A DNA stretch of 64,000 nt from an uncultured Clostridia bacterium (GTDB lineage: Bacteria > Bacillota > Clostridia > Oscillospirales > Oscillospiraceae): assembly GCA_945876285.1 (NCBI GenBank), contig CAMCNO010000007.1, positions 1-64,000 of the forward strand. Direction: 5' to 3'. The notes below the pieces were generated by a model. That model saw only the letters and a program-made list of their open reading frames with translations, was not told the origin of the DNA and did no database searches. Below are positions 46,701 through 53,976 of this stretch, one piece after another; the first letter of the stretch is position 1, and each line of letters starts with the position of its first letter. A program made the translations under genes and the position numbers.

Positions 46701-47781
46701 GGACTACTGGCTGCCTCTGCGGAAGGGACTGCAGGTGTTAAGCGAGAGCGACGTGACATACGGCGCTGAACTCAAGGCGCTGGACCGCAAGCCAAGTGGA
46801 CTTCCGAACGCCGCGCAGGGAAAGCAGGCTGATTCACAGAATGGAACGAAGGTGGCCGTAGATTCCGACGCCATGGAAAAGGCACTTCGGGAGAGCGCCG
46901 CTTCGCTGGCGGAAAGCGGGTTCTATGCCATCACACCCAGCCAGCTCAACCACCACGCCCGGGGCGTCATCAACAAGCGGGACGAGGAGGAGTCGGACAC
47001 CACGGACACTGCCGCTGTGGCGGACCTGGTGGACCACAGCGATGCGGAGCAGGAAAGCGAAGCACTCCAGAAAGCTGTCCCGGAGCCTGCCGAAGCCGCG
47101 ACCCCGGGACCCTATGGCCCCGATTGGGGCACCATCGTCCACCGGGTCATGGAGCTGGCTGTGCGGGAAAACTGCTTTACAGAGCAGGAACTGGAGACCT
47201 TTGCCCGCAGAGCAGTCATCGAACAATTGCCAGACGGCCTTGTGAACGCCGCCCAGCGGAGGATGCTGCGGCTGGAGGAGGCTGAGACCGGCGCGGAGGT
47301 CATCGACCGGCTGACCGTTCAGGCCGCGCAGGCTGCCGCCTTCCTGCTGCAGGAGGACTGCCCACTGCGAAACCTCCTGACGGGCGGAGAGGGGTATCCT
47401 GAGCTGCCCTTCTTCCTGCAGGCCGGAGAGGATTCCGGCGAGCTGTACCGTCATCTGACAGCCCATGCCACCAGTAATCAGGCCCAGGGCCGCACGCTGG
47501 CGGTGGAGGGCGTCATCGACCTGGCCATCCGGAAAGACGGCGCCTGGTATGTGGTGGACTACAAGACCGACAAACTCCGCTCCGGAGAGTCGGAGGAGAA
47601 GTTCATCCAGCGGCTGAAGGACGAGTACACGCCCCAGATCACCGCCTACGCCCGGGTCCTGGAACGAATGAACATGGGCAGGACAGAGAAGGCGTGGCTG
47701 TGTTCCATTCCGCTGAAGGGCCGGCTCATCGAACTGGACATTGCCCCCAGAGGAGAGAGCGCCGCGAAAACGGCGGAATAA
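43726..47781 (+). CDS. addA: AddA-like UvrD/RecB-family helicase-nuclease with charged AT-hook-like N-terminal extension
   Basis: 1351 aa, GTG start; YLVEAGAGAGKTTIMVERIVNQL, VDEMQDTDPVQTELLF, FLVGDPKQAIYRFRGAD, NLHKAKGLEAEIVILAY, YVVDYKTDKL; N-term AKKRGRPKKADAAP then K/E-rich. Confidence 0.82.
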   Translation: MSELRICSPEELEEQAKEYSCPEGEEGTKPEGEQAAEQNPAKKRGRPKKADAAPALSKEEKKEQERKKKEEQKRKEREEREKQTLEKLKAEAAAQVDKTSPEIEAEEALRKKLMGVDFTKEDFRNSPNYLVEAGAGAGKTTIMVERIVNQLVSGFCKPEELVAITFTNKSTLEMRERLDKLLLKRLESLRWKAADGETLTGEEQARLERLETLVQESGRMQVSTIHSFCQTMLESMPFSSPLGLDMQVMDDDGELAKAFLKRKWREKQRPFDIPLRLGVKYHVLEQAYLDCCKSGCAAGYSDVSSPEVRQWEQDVRSGLQSLQQELYALTVDVPELREELREIMTMTPAAFAADEEANQSLLQLCLYNPEHFPLDWEVKETDVKTEIWSGADGVAVDQVWLGQSANHLRNSARLMLHSCVMRDAAVLAEEYRREKLERHIATYDDLLLHTRDMLRDKPEARAFFHNRYKAVYVDEMQDTDPVQTELLFYLTTAEEDYDGTNWKNCRPVPGSLFLVGDPKQAIYRFRGADIGVYNDLLELFRSREDNDGKPGSAGEKVTLHFNFRSSSEICALADRVFAPNAASPDEYRFVGGKYHAEYASMLARNGSCSRARTLYCGKGFSVDRVAAFIYLMIENRQYVGIHRPKYGRNAHPAQPEDFLILTQERDQVQKFEKALQNLGIPVEGTGVKSFRDTAPIGRAVLHLQSLLSPRDDQKLLMVLRMCYGIQDLEALAFLQRTGSFSLTGAVRKEHLERAQRGLAAEILKLKQELDQTQDQVKKLELEDEKEQLEKLLQVCTALEEIVELRKLSRTQPAMAVIERLLEGGFGVWDGQEVLNLIQRRQAVSAVQQYLNLVRGSKEHSFRALAAYAVACADKEFEHALPLESSGGAVRVMNLHKAKGLEAEIVILAYSGREEHPVTDHVERAGGMAAKYRLLQDGFKYSRITIGEPANWDTYCEEETRHKTAEYARLLYVAATRAKTMLIVCGNDGEEDKDYWLPLRKGLQVLSESDVTYGAELKALDRKPSGLPNAAQGKQADSQNGTKVAVDSDAMEKALRESAASLAESGFYAITPSQLNHHARGVINKRDEEESDTTDTAAVADLVDHSDAEQESEALQKAVPEPAEAATPGPYGPDWGTIVHRVMELAVRENCFTEQELETFARRAVIEQLPDGLVNAAQRRMLRLEEAETGAEVIDRLTVQAAQAAAFLLQEDCPLRNLLTGGEGYPELPFFLQAGEDSGELYRHLTAHATSNQAQGRTLAVEGVIDLAIRKDGAWYVVDYKTDKLRSGESEEKFIQRLKDEYTPQITAYARVLERMNMGRTEKAWLCSIPLKGRLIELDIAPRGESAAKTAE

Positions 47782-47810
47782 GAAACCAGCGTGAAACTGC
47801 GCTGACTTGC

Positions 47811-47839
47811 GAATTTTGAAACCACGCCTCCTGTATGCT
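47811..47839 (+). promoter_or_regulatory. Shared promoter element GAATTTTGAAA-N12-TATGCT
   Basis: GAATTTTGAAAccacgcctcctgTATGCT. Confidence 0.72.
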
Positions 47840-47865
47840 ATGACCATAACGACAAGGAGGTACGG

Positions 47866-49173
47866 ATGATGACGCTTTCGGAACACGATAAAAAGGTTGT
47901 GGCGGCGGTAGAGCAGCAGAGGACGCTGCATGATATCCGGATGGCCATTATCGAACAGGACGAAACGGCGATATGTGCCTGCCTGCGGAAAACGACGGAG
48001 CCATTTAGCGGGGATGAGGCGTACAGCCTGTGTAAAGACATCATAGAGCGTCCATGCTCTCTGAAGGCTTTTCAGGCGATTCTGGAGCACTGCGAACCTC
48101 TGGAGACGTTCTGCTCCTATTCGCTGTTCAACTATGTAACGCCCTTCGGGACCGGCGGGCTGGTGCAGGAGGCGGCAGCCAATGACCGCCCTGAAATCCT
48201 GCAGTACCTGTTGGACCAGGGCCTCAGCCCCAATGGCAGGTCACAAAGCGAATCCTCCGCGCTGGAGGCCGCCCTGTGGTGCAGCTCCGTACGATGTGTG
48301 GATCTCCTGTGCAAGCGGGAGGACGTGGATACCAGAGTGACGGAAAGACTGCGGTGTGTCTGGGGACGTTTGGGGGTGTATCCGTGGGCGGAGGAGGGGT
48401 ACCGGATTGCGGCCCGGCGCATCCTGGGCTACGGCGAAGAGGGCCCCAACGGAGAGGTGCCGCTGCTGCCCGGTCTTTGTGTGAGACATGCTGTGAAGTG
48501 TGAAAACTTCACACTGATTGAGCGGCTCCTCCGGGATACCACGGTGACGGTGAACCAGGGAAAAGAGATCCTGGAGCTGCTGCTGTGCCACACGGAGGAC
48601 ATTTCCTTCTGCGCCTGGTGGCTGGACAGACTCTTCACGGCCTGCCCGGTACTGCTCCGCAATCAGACGGCCCGCGGCATGCTGGCACTGTGCATGCTGG
48701 GCTGCGAGGAGAAGTCAGACGAGCAGCTGCTGCGGCCCTGGGTCGACAAGCTGCCCGGCAGAGAGATCGTGCTGACCTTCCCAGTGGTTTCCTGCTTCGA
48801 AGCTGTGCTGGGGCTGCATCTGTTCCGGTGGGAGGATCGGCTCGGCAGCCGGCTCTACCCGTCACTGCGGCGGAACAAGCCTCTGTCGGACAGTGAGCTC
48901 TGGGGAATGCCCTGGGAGGATGTTGCTTACATCATGCTGACGCGGTGCAAAATCCGAAACGACGCGCCCAAGGGAGAGGTGAGCCGCCTGGCAAAGCAGA
49001 TCCTCAAATCCGTGTCTCCCGGTCTGGTGGCGGAGCTGTGCGACCAGGGAATCCTGTTTCCCCAGGAGAATCTGGAGGCGCTGCTGGAGTATTGCGGGGG
49101 CGTCGAGGACGGCAAAACCAAGCGGAATATCCTGCTGGTGTACATGAAGAAGGACGTTTTCTACGAGCTGTGA
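47866..49173 (+). CDS. Short ankyrin-like protein
   Basis: 435 aa; GLVQEAAANDRPEILQYLLDQGLSPNGRSQSESSALEAALWCSSVRCVDLL; RBS aaggaggt. Confidence 0.75.
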   Translation: MMTLSEHDKKVVAAVEQQRTLHDIRMAIIEQDETAICACLRKTTEPFSGDEAYSLCKDIIERPCSLKAFQAILEHCEPLETFCSYSLFNYVTPFGTGGLVQEAAANDRPEILQYLLDQGLSPNGRSQSESSALEAALWCSSVRCVDLLCKREDVDTRVTERLRCVWGRLGVYPWAEEGYRIAARRILGYGEEGPNGEVPLLPGLCVRHAVKCENFTLIERLLRDTTVTVNQGKEILELLLCHTEDISFCAWWLDRLFTACPVLLRNQTARGMLALCMLGCEEKSDEQLLRPWVDKLPGREIVLTFPVVSCFEAVLGLHLFRWEDRLGSRLYPSLRRNKPLSDSELWGMPWEDVAYIMLTRCKIRNDAPKGEVSRLAKQILKSVSPGLVAELCDQGILFPQENLEALLEYCGGVEDGKTKRNILLVYMKKDVFYEL

Positions 49174-49186
49174 CAGAATCGAGACG

Positions 49187-49214
49187 CGGCGGGCCGATGG
49201 CCCGCCGTTTTCGT
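49187..49214 (+). terminator. Rho-independent terminator
   Basis: CGGCGGGCC-gat-GGCCCGCCG-TTTT. Confidence 0.75.
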
Positions 49215-49224
49215 TGTGTTTAGG

Positions 49225-49264
49225 TGAAAAAAGGCCCTCCGGCGCAGTTTTCAGCGCCGGAGGC
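49225..49264 (-). terminator. Terminator for the minus-strand NYN gene
   Basis: Minus strand: GGCCTCCGGCGC-tgaaaact-GCGCCGGAGGGCC-TTTTTT. Confidence 0.7.
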
Positions 49265-49274
49265 CGGACAAATC

Positions 49275-50132
49275 TCACGTGAGGCAGCGGTAGGACGCAA
49301 TGGTGACTCCGTTCTTGCCGAGATATCGTTTGATCTCATACAGATAGGGGAAGGCCTCCAGCAGCTGGAGCAGCTTGGCATAGCCGTGAGCGCGGCAGTC
49401 GAAGAGAGGCAGCTGCTTATGGAGGTGGTTGCCTGCCGCGGCAAGATTCACAAAACCGTCGGAGTCCTGCCAGGTAACCGAGGCTTCCCGCAGGAGGTCG
49501 TGGACCTTCTCCGGTACATCATCCTCCTCGGTCAGATCGTCTGTCTGCGGGGTGGGAGAATCCATTTGAAGGTCGATTTCCAAATCGGAAAAGGGATCCT
49601 CCATCTCGAAGGGACTGAACAAGTCCTCCACCGGCGGGTCGGAAAGAGCACCCGAAGGCTTCTGAGGCAGGTCGTCGAGAAACAGGAACTCATCGCAGGC
49701 ATTCCGGAAGGACTCCGTCGCCTGCCGGGAGCCTACGCCGATGACCTTGACGCCGGCTTCCCGGAGCCGAATGGCCAGCGGCGTATAGTCGCTGTCGCTG
49801 GCGACGATGGCGAAGGCGTGGTATTCATGGCTGTGGAGCAGGTCCATGGCGTCGATGGTCAGAGCCATGTCCGTGGCGTTTTTGCCGACGGCGCAGTCGA
49901 ATTGCTGTGCGGCCTTGATGGCGAAGCGCTTGATCTCGGGTTCCCATCCCTTCAGATACTCCTTGCGCCAGTTGCCGTAGGCGCGCTTGACCGCGATGCG
50001 GCCACGGGTGGAGATCTCCTGCAGAGCGTCTCCGATTTTAGAGCTTTGCGTGTTGTCTGCGTCAATGAGGACAGCGACTTTCTTCCAGTCTTCCATGGAA
50101 ACTCCCTTCTTTTGTTTGGCATGTTGCGCCAT
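49275..50132 (-). CDS. NYN-domain ribonuclease-like protein with C-terminal LOTUS/OST-HTH-like domain
   Basis: AVLIDADNTQSSKIGDALQEISTRG, IAVKRAYGNW, KNATDMALTIDAMDLLHSHEYHAFAIVASDSDYTPLAIRLREAGVKVIGVG; C-term GFVNLAAAGNHLHKQLPLFDCRAHGYAKLLQLLEAFPYLYEI. Start may be 50096 (MEDWKK). Confidence 0.85.
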   Translation of the reverse strand: MAQHAKQKKGVSMEDWKKVAVLIDADNTQSSKIGDALQEISTRGRIAVKRAYGNWRKEYLKGWEPEIKRFAIKAAQQFDCAVGKNATDMALTIDAMDLLHSHEYHAFAIVASDSDYTPLAIRLREAGVKVIGVGSRQATESFRNACDEFLFLDDLPQKPSGALSDPPVEDLFSPFEMEDPFSDLEIDLQMDSPTPQTDDLTEEDDVPEKVHDLLREASVTWQDSDGFVNLAAAGNHLHKQLPLFDCRAHGYAKLLQLLEAFPYLYEIKRYLGKNGVTIASYRCLT

Positions 50133-50174
50133 GCCTGCGATTTTTGTATGTACGGCTTTACCGGAGAGAGGCGC

Positions 50175-51044
50175 TCACGCCTCGTCCCCAGTGGTCACCA
50201 TTCCCAGAATGCTCATCTTTGCCATCTGCCTCTCCAGCGCTTCCCGGGTGTTGGCCTGCATCAGGTACAGCAGCACCTCCAGCACATCCGGCATGTCAGT
50301 GCCGACCGTGCGGCAGGAAACAGACCCGCCGTCAGCCAGGGACACGCTGATGTAGCTGCCCTTCCAGGAGTACTCCACGAAGTAGCTGCCGGAGTCTGTC
50401 TGGATGCTCAGGTCGAGAAAGTCCAGCCCATCTGCTCTGTAAAGTGAAGGAACTTGCCTCATAATCTCGCCAATGTCAAGCTGGTGCGCGCCGTGCAGCA
50501 GCGTTTCCACCAGCGGACGGAGCACTTCCTCGCTGGCGCTGGTGGTCGAGGAGAAGGACCGCCAGACGATACTCTGCACCTCCTGTCCGCAGACGGTCAG
50601 GGTCCCGGGAGCGAGGCGAAGCTCGGAGTGGTAGACCGAGATGTCCAGCCAGTAGCTGTGGGCCGTGGCGGAGCCGTTTTCCGTGGCGAGGAAGGTGTTG
50701 GACCAGAGTCCCAGACGTTTGCCCCATTGGAACTGCTCCGCGGAACAGGGGTGGCTTTCTCCGATGTGCTGCTGCAGAAAGTCCACGGCATCAAAGACCC
50801 GCTTGCCCTGCTTGTCCCGTTGCTCCGGGATGGGCAGGTCGACGAGATAGCGGACGGGGCCGTTCTTGTTCGTCCAGATGTTCGCCTTGAAGTGTTCGGG
50901 GAGCACCGTGATGTCCAGGAACCTCCGGGGGCCGACTTTGACACGGCAGGGCTCTCCACCCGGCTCATCGGAGCTGACACAGCCCTGCAGGTCGAAGATG
51001 GGAACGCCTTCGGTAAAGTGGGAAAGGCTGATTCGATGCATCAT
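50175..51044 (-). CDS. Hypothetical protein, probably co-transcribed with the NYN gene
   Basis: 289-aa ORF, 42 nt upstream of the NYN ORF. Confidence 0.65.
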   Translation of the reverse strand: MMHRISLSHFTEGVPIFDLQGCVSSDEPGGEPCRVKVGPRRFLDITVLPEHFKANIWTNKNGPVRYLVDLPIPEQRDKQGKRVFDAVDFLQQHIGESHPCSAEQFQWGKRLGLWSNTFLATENGSATAHSYWLDISVYHSELRLAPGTLTVCGQEVQSIVWRSFSSTTSASEEVLRPLVETLLHGAHQLDIGEIMRQVPSLYRADGLDFLDLSIQTDSGSYFVEYSWKGSYISVSLADGGSVSCRTVGTDMPDVLEVLLYLMQANTREALERQMAKMSILGMVTTGDEA

Positions 51045-51105
51045 GAGACTGCCTCCTGTGATTTGTGTTTTGTGTTCTCGCGGGACGTCTCCCTGAGATG
51101 TTTAC

Positions 51106-51134
51106 AGCTTATCAGACAGGTTTTTTCAAATTTG
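51106..51134 (-). promoter_or_regulatory. Shared promoter element CAAATTTGAAA-N12-TAAGCT
   Basis: Minus strand: CAAATTTGAAAaaacctgtctgaTAAGCT. Confidence 0.72.
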
Positions 51135-51169
51135 GTGAGTATCATAGAAAGCGGACATGCCGGAGTGAC

Positions 51170-51198
51170 CAAATTTGAAAACGGCGTCATGGTATGCT
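51170..51198 (+). promoter_or_regulatory. Shared promoter element CAAATTTGAAA-N12-TATGCT
   Basis: CAAATTTGAAAacggcgtcatggTATGCT. Confidence 0.75.
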
Positions 51199-51215
51199 CA
51201 GGGTGAAAGGGGCGG

Positions 51216-51899
51216 ATGCGCGTGAAAACCGATTACGAAAAGGAACTGCAGGAGGCGAAGGCCTTTCAGGACAAGCTGGTGGCCTACCAGCGGGACAATG
51301 GGCTCCGTGGCTTCTTTCCGCTGCCGTGGGCAGAGGAGGAAGGGCTGTGGTCGGCGTCGATTCTGGTCAAAAACGCCCGAAATCCAGACATCGTGGAGTT
51401 CGGTGGCATGAGCTACGTGCTGGGCGAGGCCATTCACGCCCTGGACGGCCGCCTGCTGGGGGAGTACTATCCCTACAAGGTCCGCGGCGCCCATGACCAC
51501 GACCACTGCTTCCTGGACGTGCTGGCTGCGGCTGTGTGCAGCGGCGGCCGGGTGGAGGCGGAGGAGGCCGACCGCTGGTATGCGCCCTGGATGCTGGAGC
51601 AGCTGAAGCGGGTGGCAGAGGACCGGAACCTGCGGTGCCGGCTGTACCCCTGGGCCAGCCGCATGGGGGTATCCGACAGGATTCTGCAGAAGTACGGCAT
51701 GGGCCAGCCGGAGATTCCCTGCTTCGCGGGCGGCAGGCGGGTCTGCTGCCGGGAGATGGACGAGGTCTACGGCCTTGCGGCCCTGTACCCCCAGGACTTC
51801 CGGCTGGAGAGGGCGGAGCTGTGCTCCCGGGAGCAGCGGGCCTGCATCGAGGCAGTCCGCCAGTACCAGCTGGCGGCGCTGGCCGGGGAGGCGGACTGA
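51216..51899 (+). CDS. Hypothetical protein
   Basis: 227-aa ORF downstream of a shared promoter element. Confidence 0.65.
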   Translation: MRVKTDYEKELQEAKAFQDKLVAYQRDNGLRGFFPLPWAEEEGLWSASILVKNARNPDIVEFGGMSYVLGEAIHALDGRLLGEYYPYKVRGAHDHDHCFLDVLAAAVCSGGRVEAEEADRWYAPWMLEQLKRVAEDRNLRCRLYPWASRMGVSDRILQKYGMGQPEIPCFAGGRRVCCREMDEVYGLAALYPQDFRLERAELCSREQRACIEAVRQYQLAALAGEAD

Positions 51900-52053
51900 T
51901 TATTCTTGACGATGCCTACGCTGCTTTTGTATAATAAAGAGGTAAATATACCCATTTGGTCAGATTTATGCGCTGCGCAAGGCAACAAAGCGTTCCTGGC
52001 AGCGCTGAACGACTGATATCAGAATCTTTACACAGAGAAGGAGTGTGTCAATC

Positions 52054-53430
52054 ATGACAACTTGCAGCAACTGCGGCGCGCCGCTGAGAGAGGGCGCGGG
52101 CTTCTGCTCCGCCTGTGGTACCGCCGTCAACACAGCGGTTTTCTGCAGCCAGTGCGGAACGGAGCTGAGCGCGGGGGACAAGTTCTGCTACGCCTGCGGC
52201 GCCCCGGTGAAGGCAGCCGCGCCCAAGGCCGCCCCGGCTGCCAGAGAGCAGCCCCGCCGGCGGGGCCGTCCCCCCAAGAACGCCGCCCCTGCTCCCGCCG
52301 AAGAGGTCTCCATGAAGGACACCTATCCCAGCGTGCTGGGCTTTTATGAAAGCCGGTACAAAGCCGTCAGCATCAGCGACCGGGCAATCGTGTTTAGCCA
52401 TGGCGGAAGTATTTATCATTTGGACAAGGACCTGCATATGTTGTCTCATGATATTGGATATGGACCGTTCCGGGTTGTCCAGACCAAAACCGGACTTCGG
52501 GTGCTTTCGGAGGAATACGGTGATTCCGGGAGAACCTTGGAGCTGCTGGAGATGGATGACGGGTTGAAGATTCTCTCCCGGCGGCAGGTGGCCACCCTTC
52601 CCGGTGATGATATGCCGGAGGAGTGCGGCTATGCCATGAGTGAGCACTATCTGTTTGTTGTGCGGTATCTGCCGGTGGAAAATGAAGACGGTGACACCAT
52701 TCACCAGGATATCACCTTTACCAGACTTTGTTTGGACAGCGGTGAGGAGCTCGTCCTGTCCGGCAATGACGTGCAGGTGGAGGGCTGTCCGTTGAGCGGC
52801 TGCGGTCAATTGCTGGCTGACAGCGGTACTCTGTATGTTTATGGGGATGTGCAGGAGCGGGACGAGGACGGTGATGCCTCTTATCCGAGTGTCTTGATGG
52901 CGATAGACTTTGACACAGGTACATTCCGTCCTATTTGGAAATCAGAGCGCCGCTTTAGATATCGTGGCCGGCCACAATTCTTTGATTTCGCCAAGGGCAT
53001 TATGTGGACCTATCCCCGGGAAATGGAGATGAAGCGCCGGGGCTGGGAGAAATCTCCGGAGAAATACCTTGTCCCCAGAAAAATCGGGTGGAACACCCCC
53101 ATTCTGGCTAACTACAAGGTGTGGACTTTGAACGATCAGACAGATTGGAGCCGAAACTTCGGATACTTTGATGGAGAGCACGCCTATTTTGCTCCGGATT
53201 ATTGGCATTTCTATATGGTGGACGCATACGGCAACATTTCCGAGGACTGGAACCCCACAGTCCACGGGCGGACGGAAACCGCGGTGGTCTGGCCGCAGGG
53301 AGGCAAGGTCATTGCCGACCTGCTGGCAGATTACTACTACACCGCCTATCCGCTGGAAAGCTACGCCTGTCCCACATATAAAGAGACACAGATGCTGAAA
53401 GCGGAAGAAGTCCCTGCGTCTGACGACTGA
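52054..53430 (+). CDS. Double zinc-ribbon protein with AT-hook-like motif (architecture paralogue of 14070-15449)
   Basis: MTTCSNCGAPLREGAGFCSACGTAVNTAVFCSQCGTELSAGDKFCYACGAPV then RRRGRPPKN; TTGACG-N18-TATAAT upstream. Confidence 0.77.
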   Translation: MTTCSNCGAPLREGAGFCSACGTAVNTAVFCSQCGTELSAGDKFCYACGAPVKAAAPKAAPAAREQPRRRGRPPKNAAPAPAEEVSMKDTYPSVLGFYESRYKAVSISDRAIVFSHGGSIYHLDKDLHMLSHDIGYGPFRVVQTKTGLRVLSEEYGDSGRTLELLEMDDGLKILSRRQVATLPGDDMPEECGYAMSEHYLFVVRYLPVENEDGDTIHQDITFTRLCLDSGEELVLSGNDVQVEGCPLSGCGQLLADSGTLYVYGDVQERDEDGDASYPSVLMAIDFDTGTFRPIWKSERRFRYRGRPQFFDFAKGIMWTYPREMEMKRRGWEKSPEKYLVPRKIGWNTPILANYKVWTLNDQTDWSRNFGYFDGEHAYFAPDYWHFYMVDAYGNISEDWNPTVHGRTETAVVWPQGGKVIADLLADYYYTAYPLESYACPTYKETQMLKAEEVPASDD

Positions 53431-53497
53431 CAACGCCGTTTCCTCTTTCACCGCACCGTTCCTGACGGACAGAAACCGATTACATACCTGAAACAGC

Positions 53498-53531
53498 ACA
53501 CCCGTGGGAGATTTCCCACGGGTGTTGTTTG
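53498..53531. terminator. Terminator hairpin between convergent genes
   Basis: ACACCCGTGGGA-gatt-TCCCACGGGTGT-TGTTTGTT. Confidence 0.65.
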
Positions 53532-53545
53532 TTGCAATGCAGTTG

Positions 53546-53797
53546 TTATCCCTGCTGTTCCTTCCAGCGGCGGTATGCTTCGGGCATGCACTTGGCGCAG
53601 GGACGGTAGCCTGCCGCGATAGCGGTCTCCTCGTCGGCAAAGAAGACCCGGTGGGCGACGTACTGGCCCTTGGCGATGTACCGCAGGGCGGAGGGGCAGT
53701 CCAGCCGACCGTAGATTTTCAGCTTCCGATGGCCGCCCAGGGTGCCGGGGGTCTCGGAGTCGTAGGGCTTGCCGTCTTTTCCAATGAGATGATACAT
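53546..53797 (-). CDS. Small Ada-like metal-binding domain protein
   Basis: 83 aa; GRLDCPSALRYIAKGQYVAHRVFFADEETAIAAGYRPCAKCMPEAYRRW, Ada N-terminal-type GYRPCxxC. Confidence 0.75.
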   Translation of the reverse strand: MYHLIGKDGKPYDSETPGTLGGHRKLKIYGRLDCPSALRYIAKGQYVAHRVFFADEETAIAAGYRPCAKCMPEAYRRWKEQQG

Positions 53798-53911
53798 ATT
53801 TCATCCACTCCTTTGCCGGATTTCGCCTTCATGATACCAACCGGGGACAGGCTCCGTCAAGGAAATTTGACCCTGCCGAGGCGGATGCCTGTCGAAGTCT
53901 GTCGCACTGAT

Positions 53912-53940
53912 GAAATTTGAAAACGGCCTTATGGTAAGGT
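53912..53940 (+). promoter_or_regulatory. Shared promoter element GAAATTTGAAA-N12-TAAGGT
   Basis: GAAATTTGAAAacggccttatggTAAGGT. Confidence 0.72.
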
Positions 53941-53976
53941 GTTTCATGCAGAAAAGCGTGAAGGAGGAACAAGACC

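Noticed and set aside
53862-53875. Tenth copy of the shared promoter element upstream of the Ada-like gene
   Set aside because: CAAATTTCC lacks the GAAA half and the fixed N12-TANNNT spacing; better explained as a sigma-70 promoter TTGACG-N18-TATCAT.
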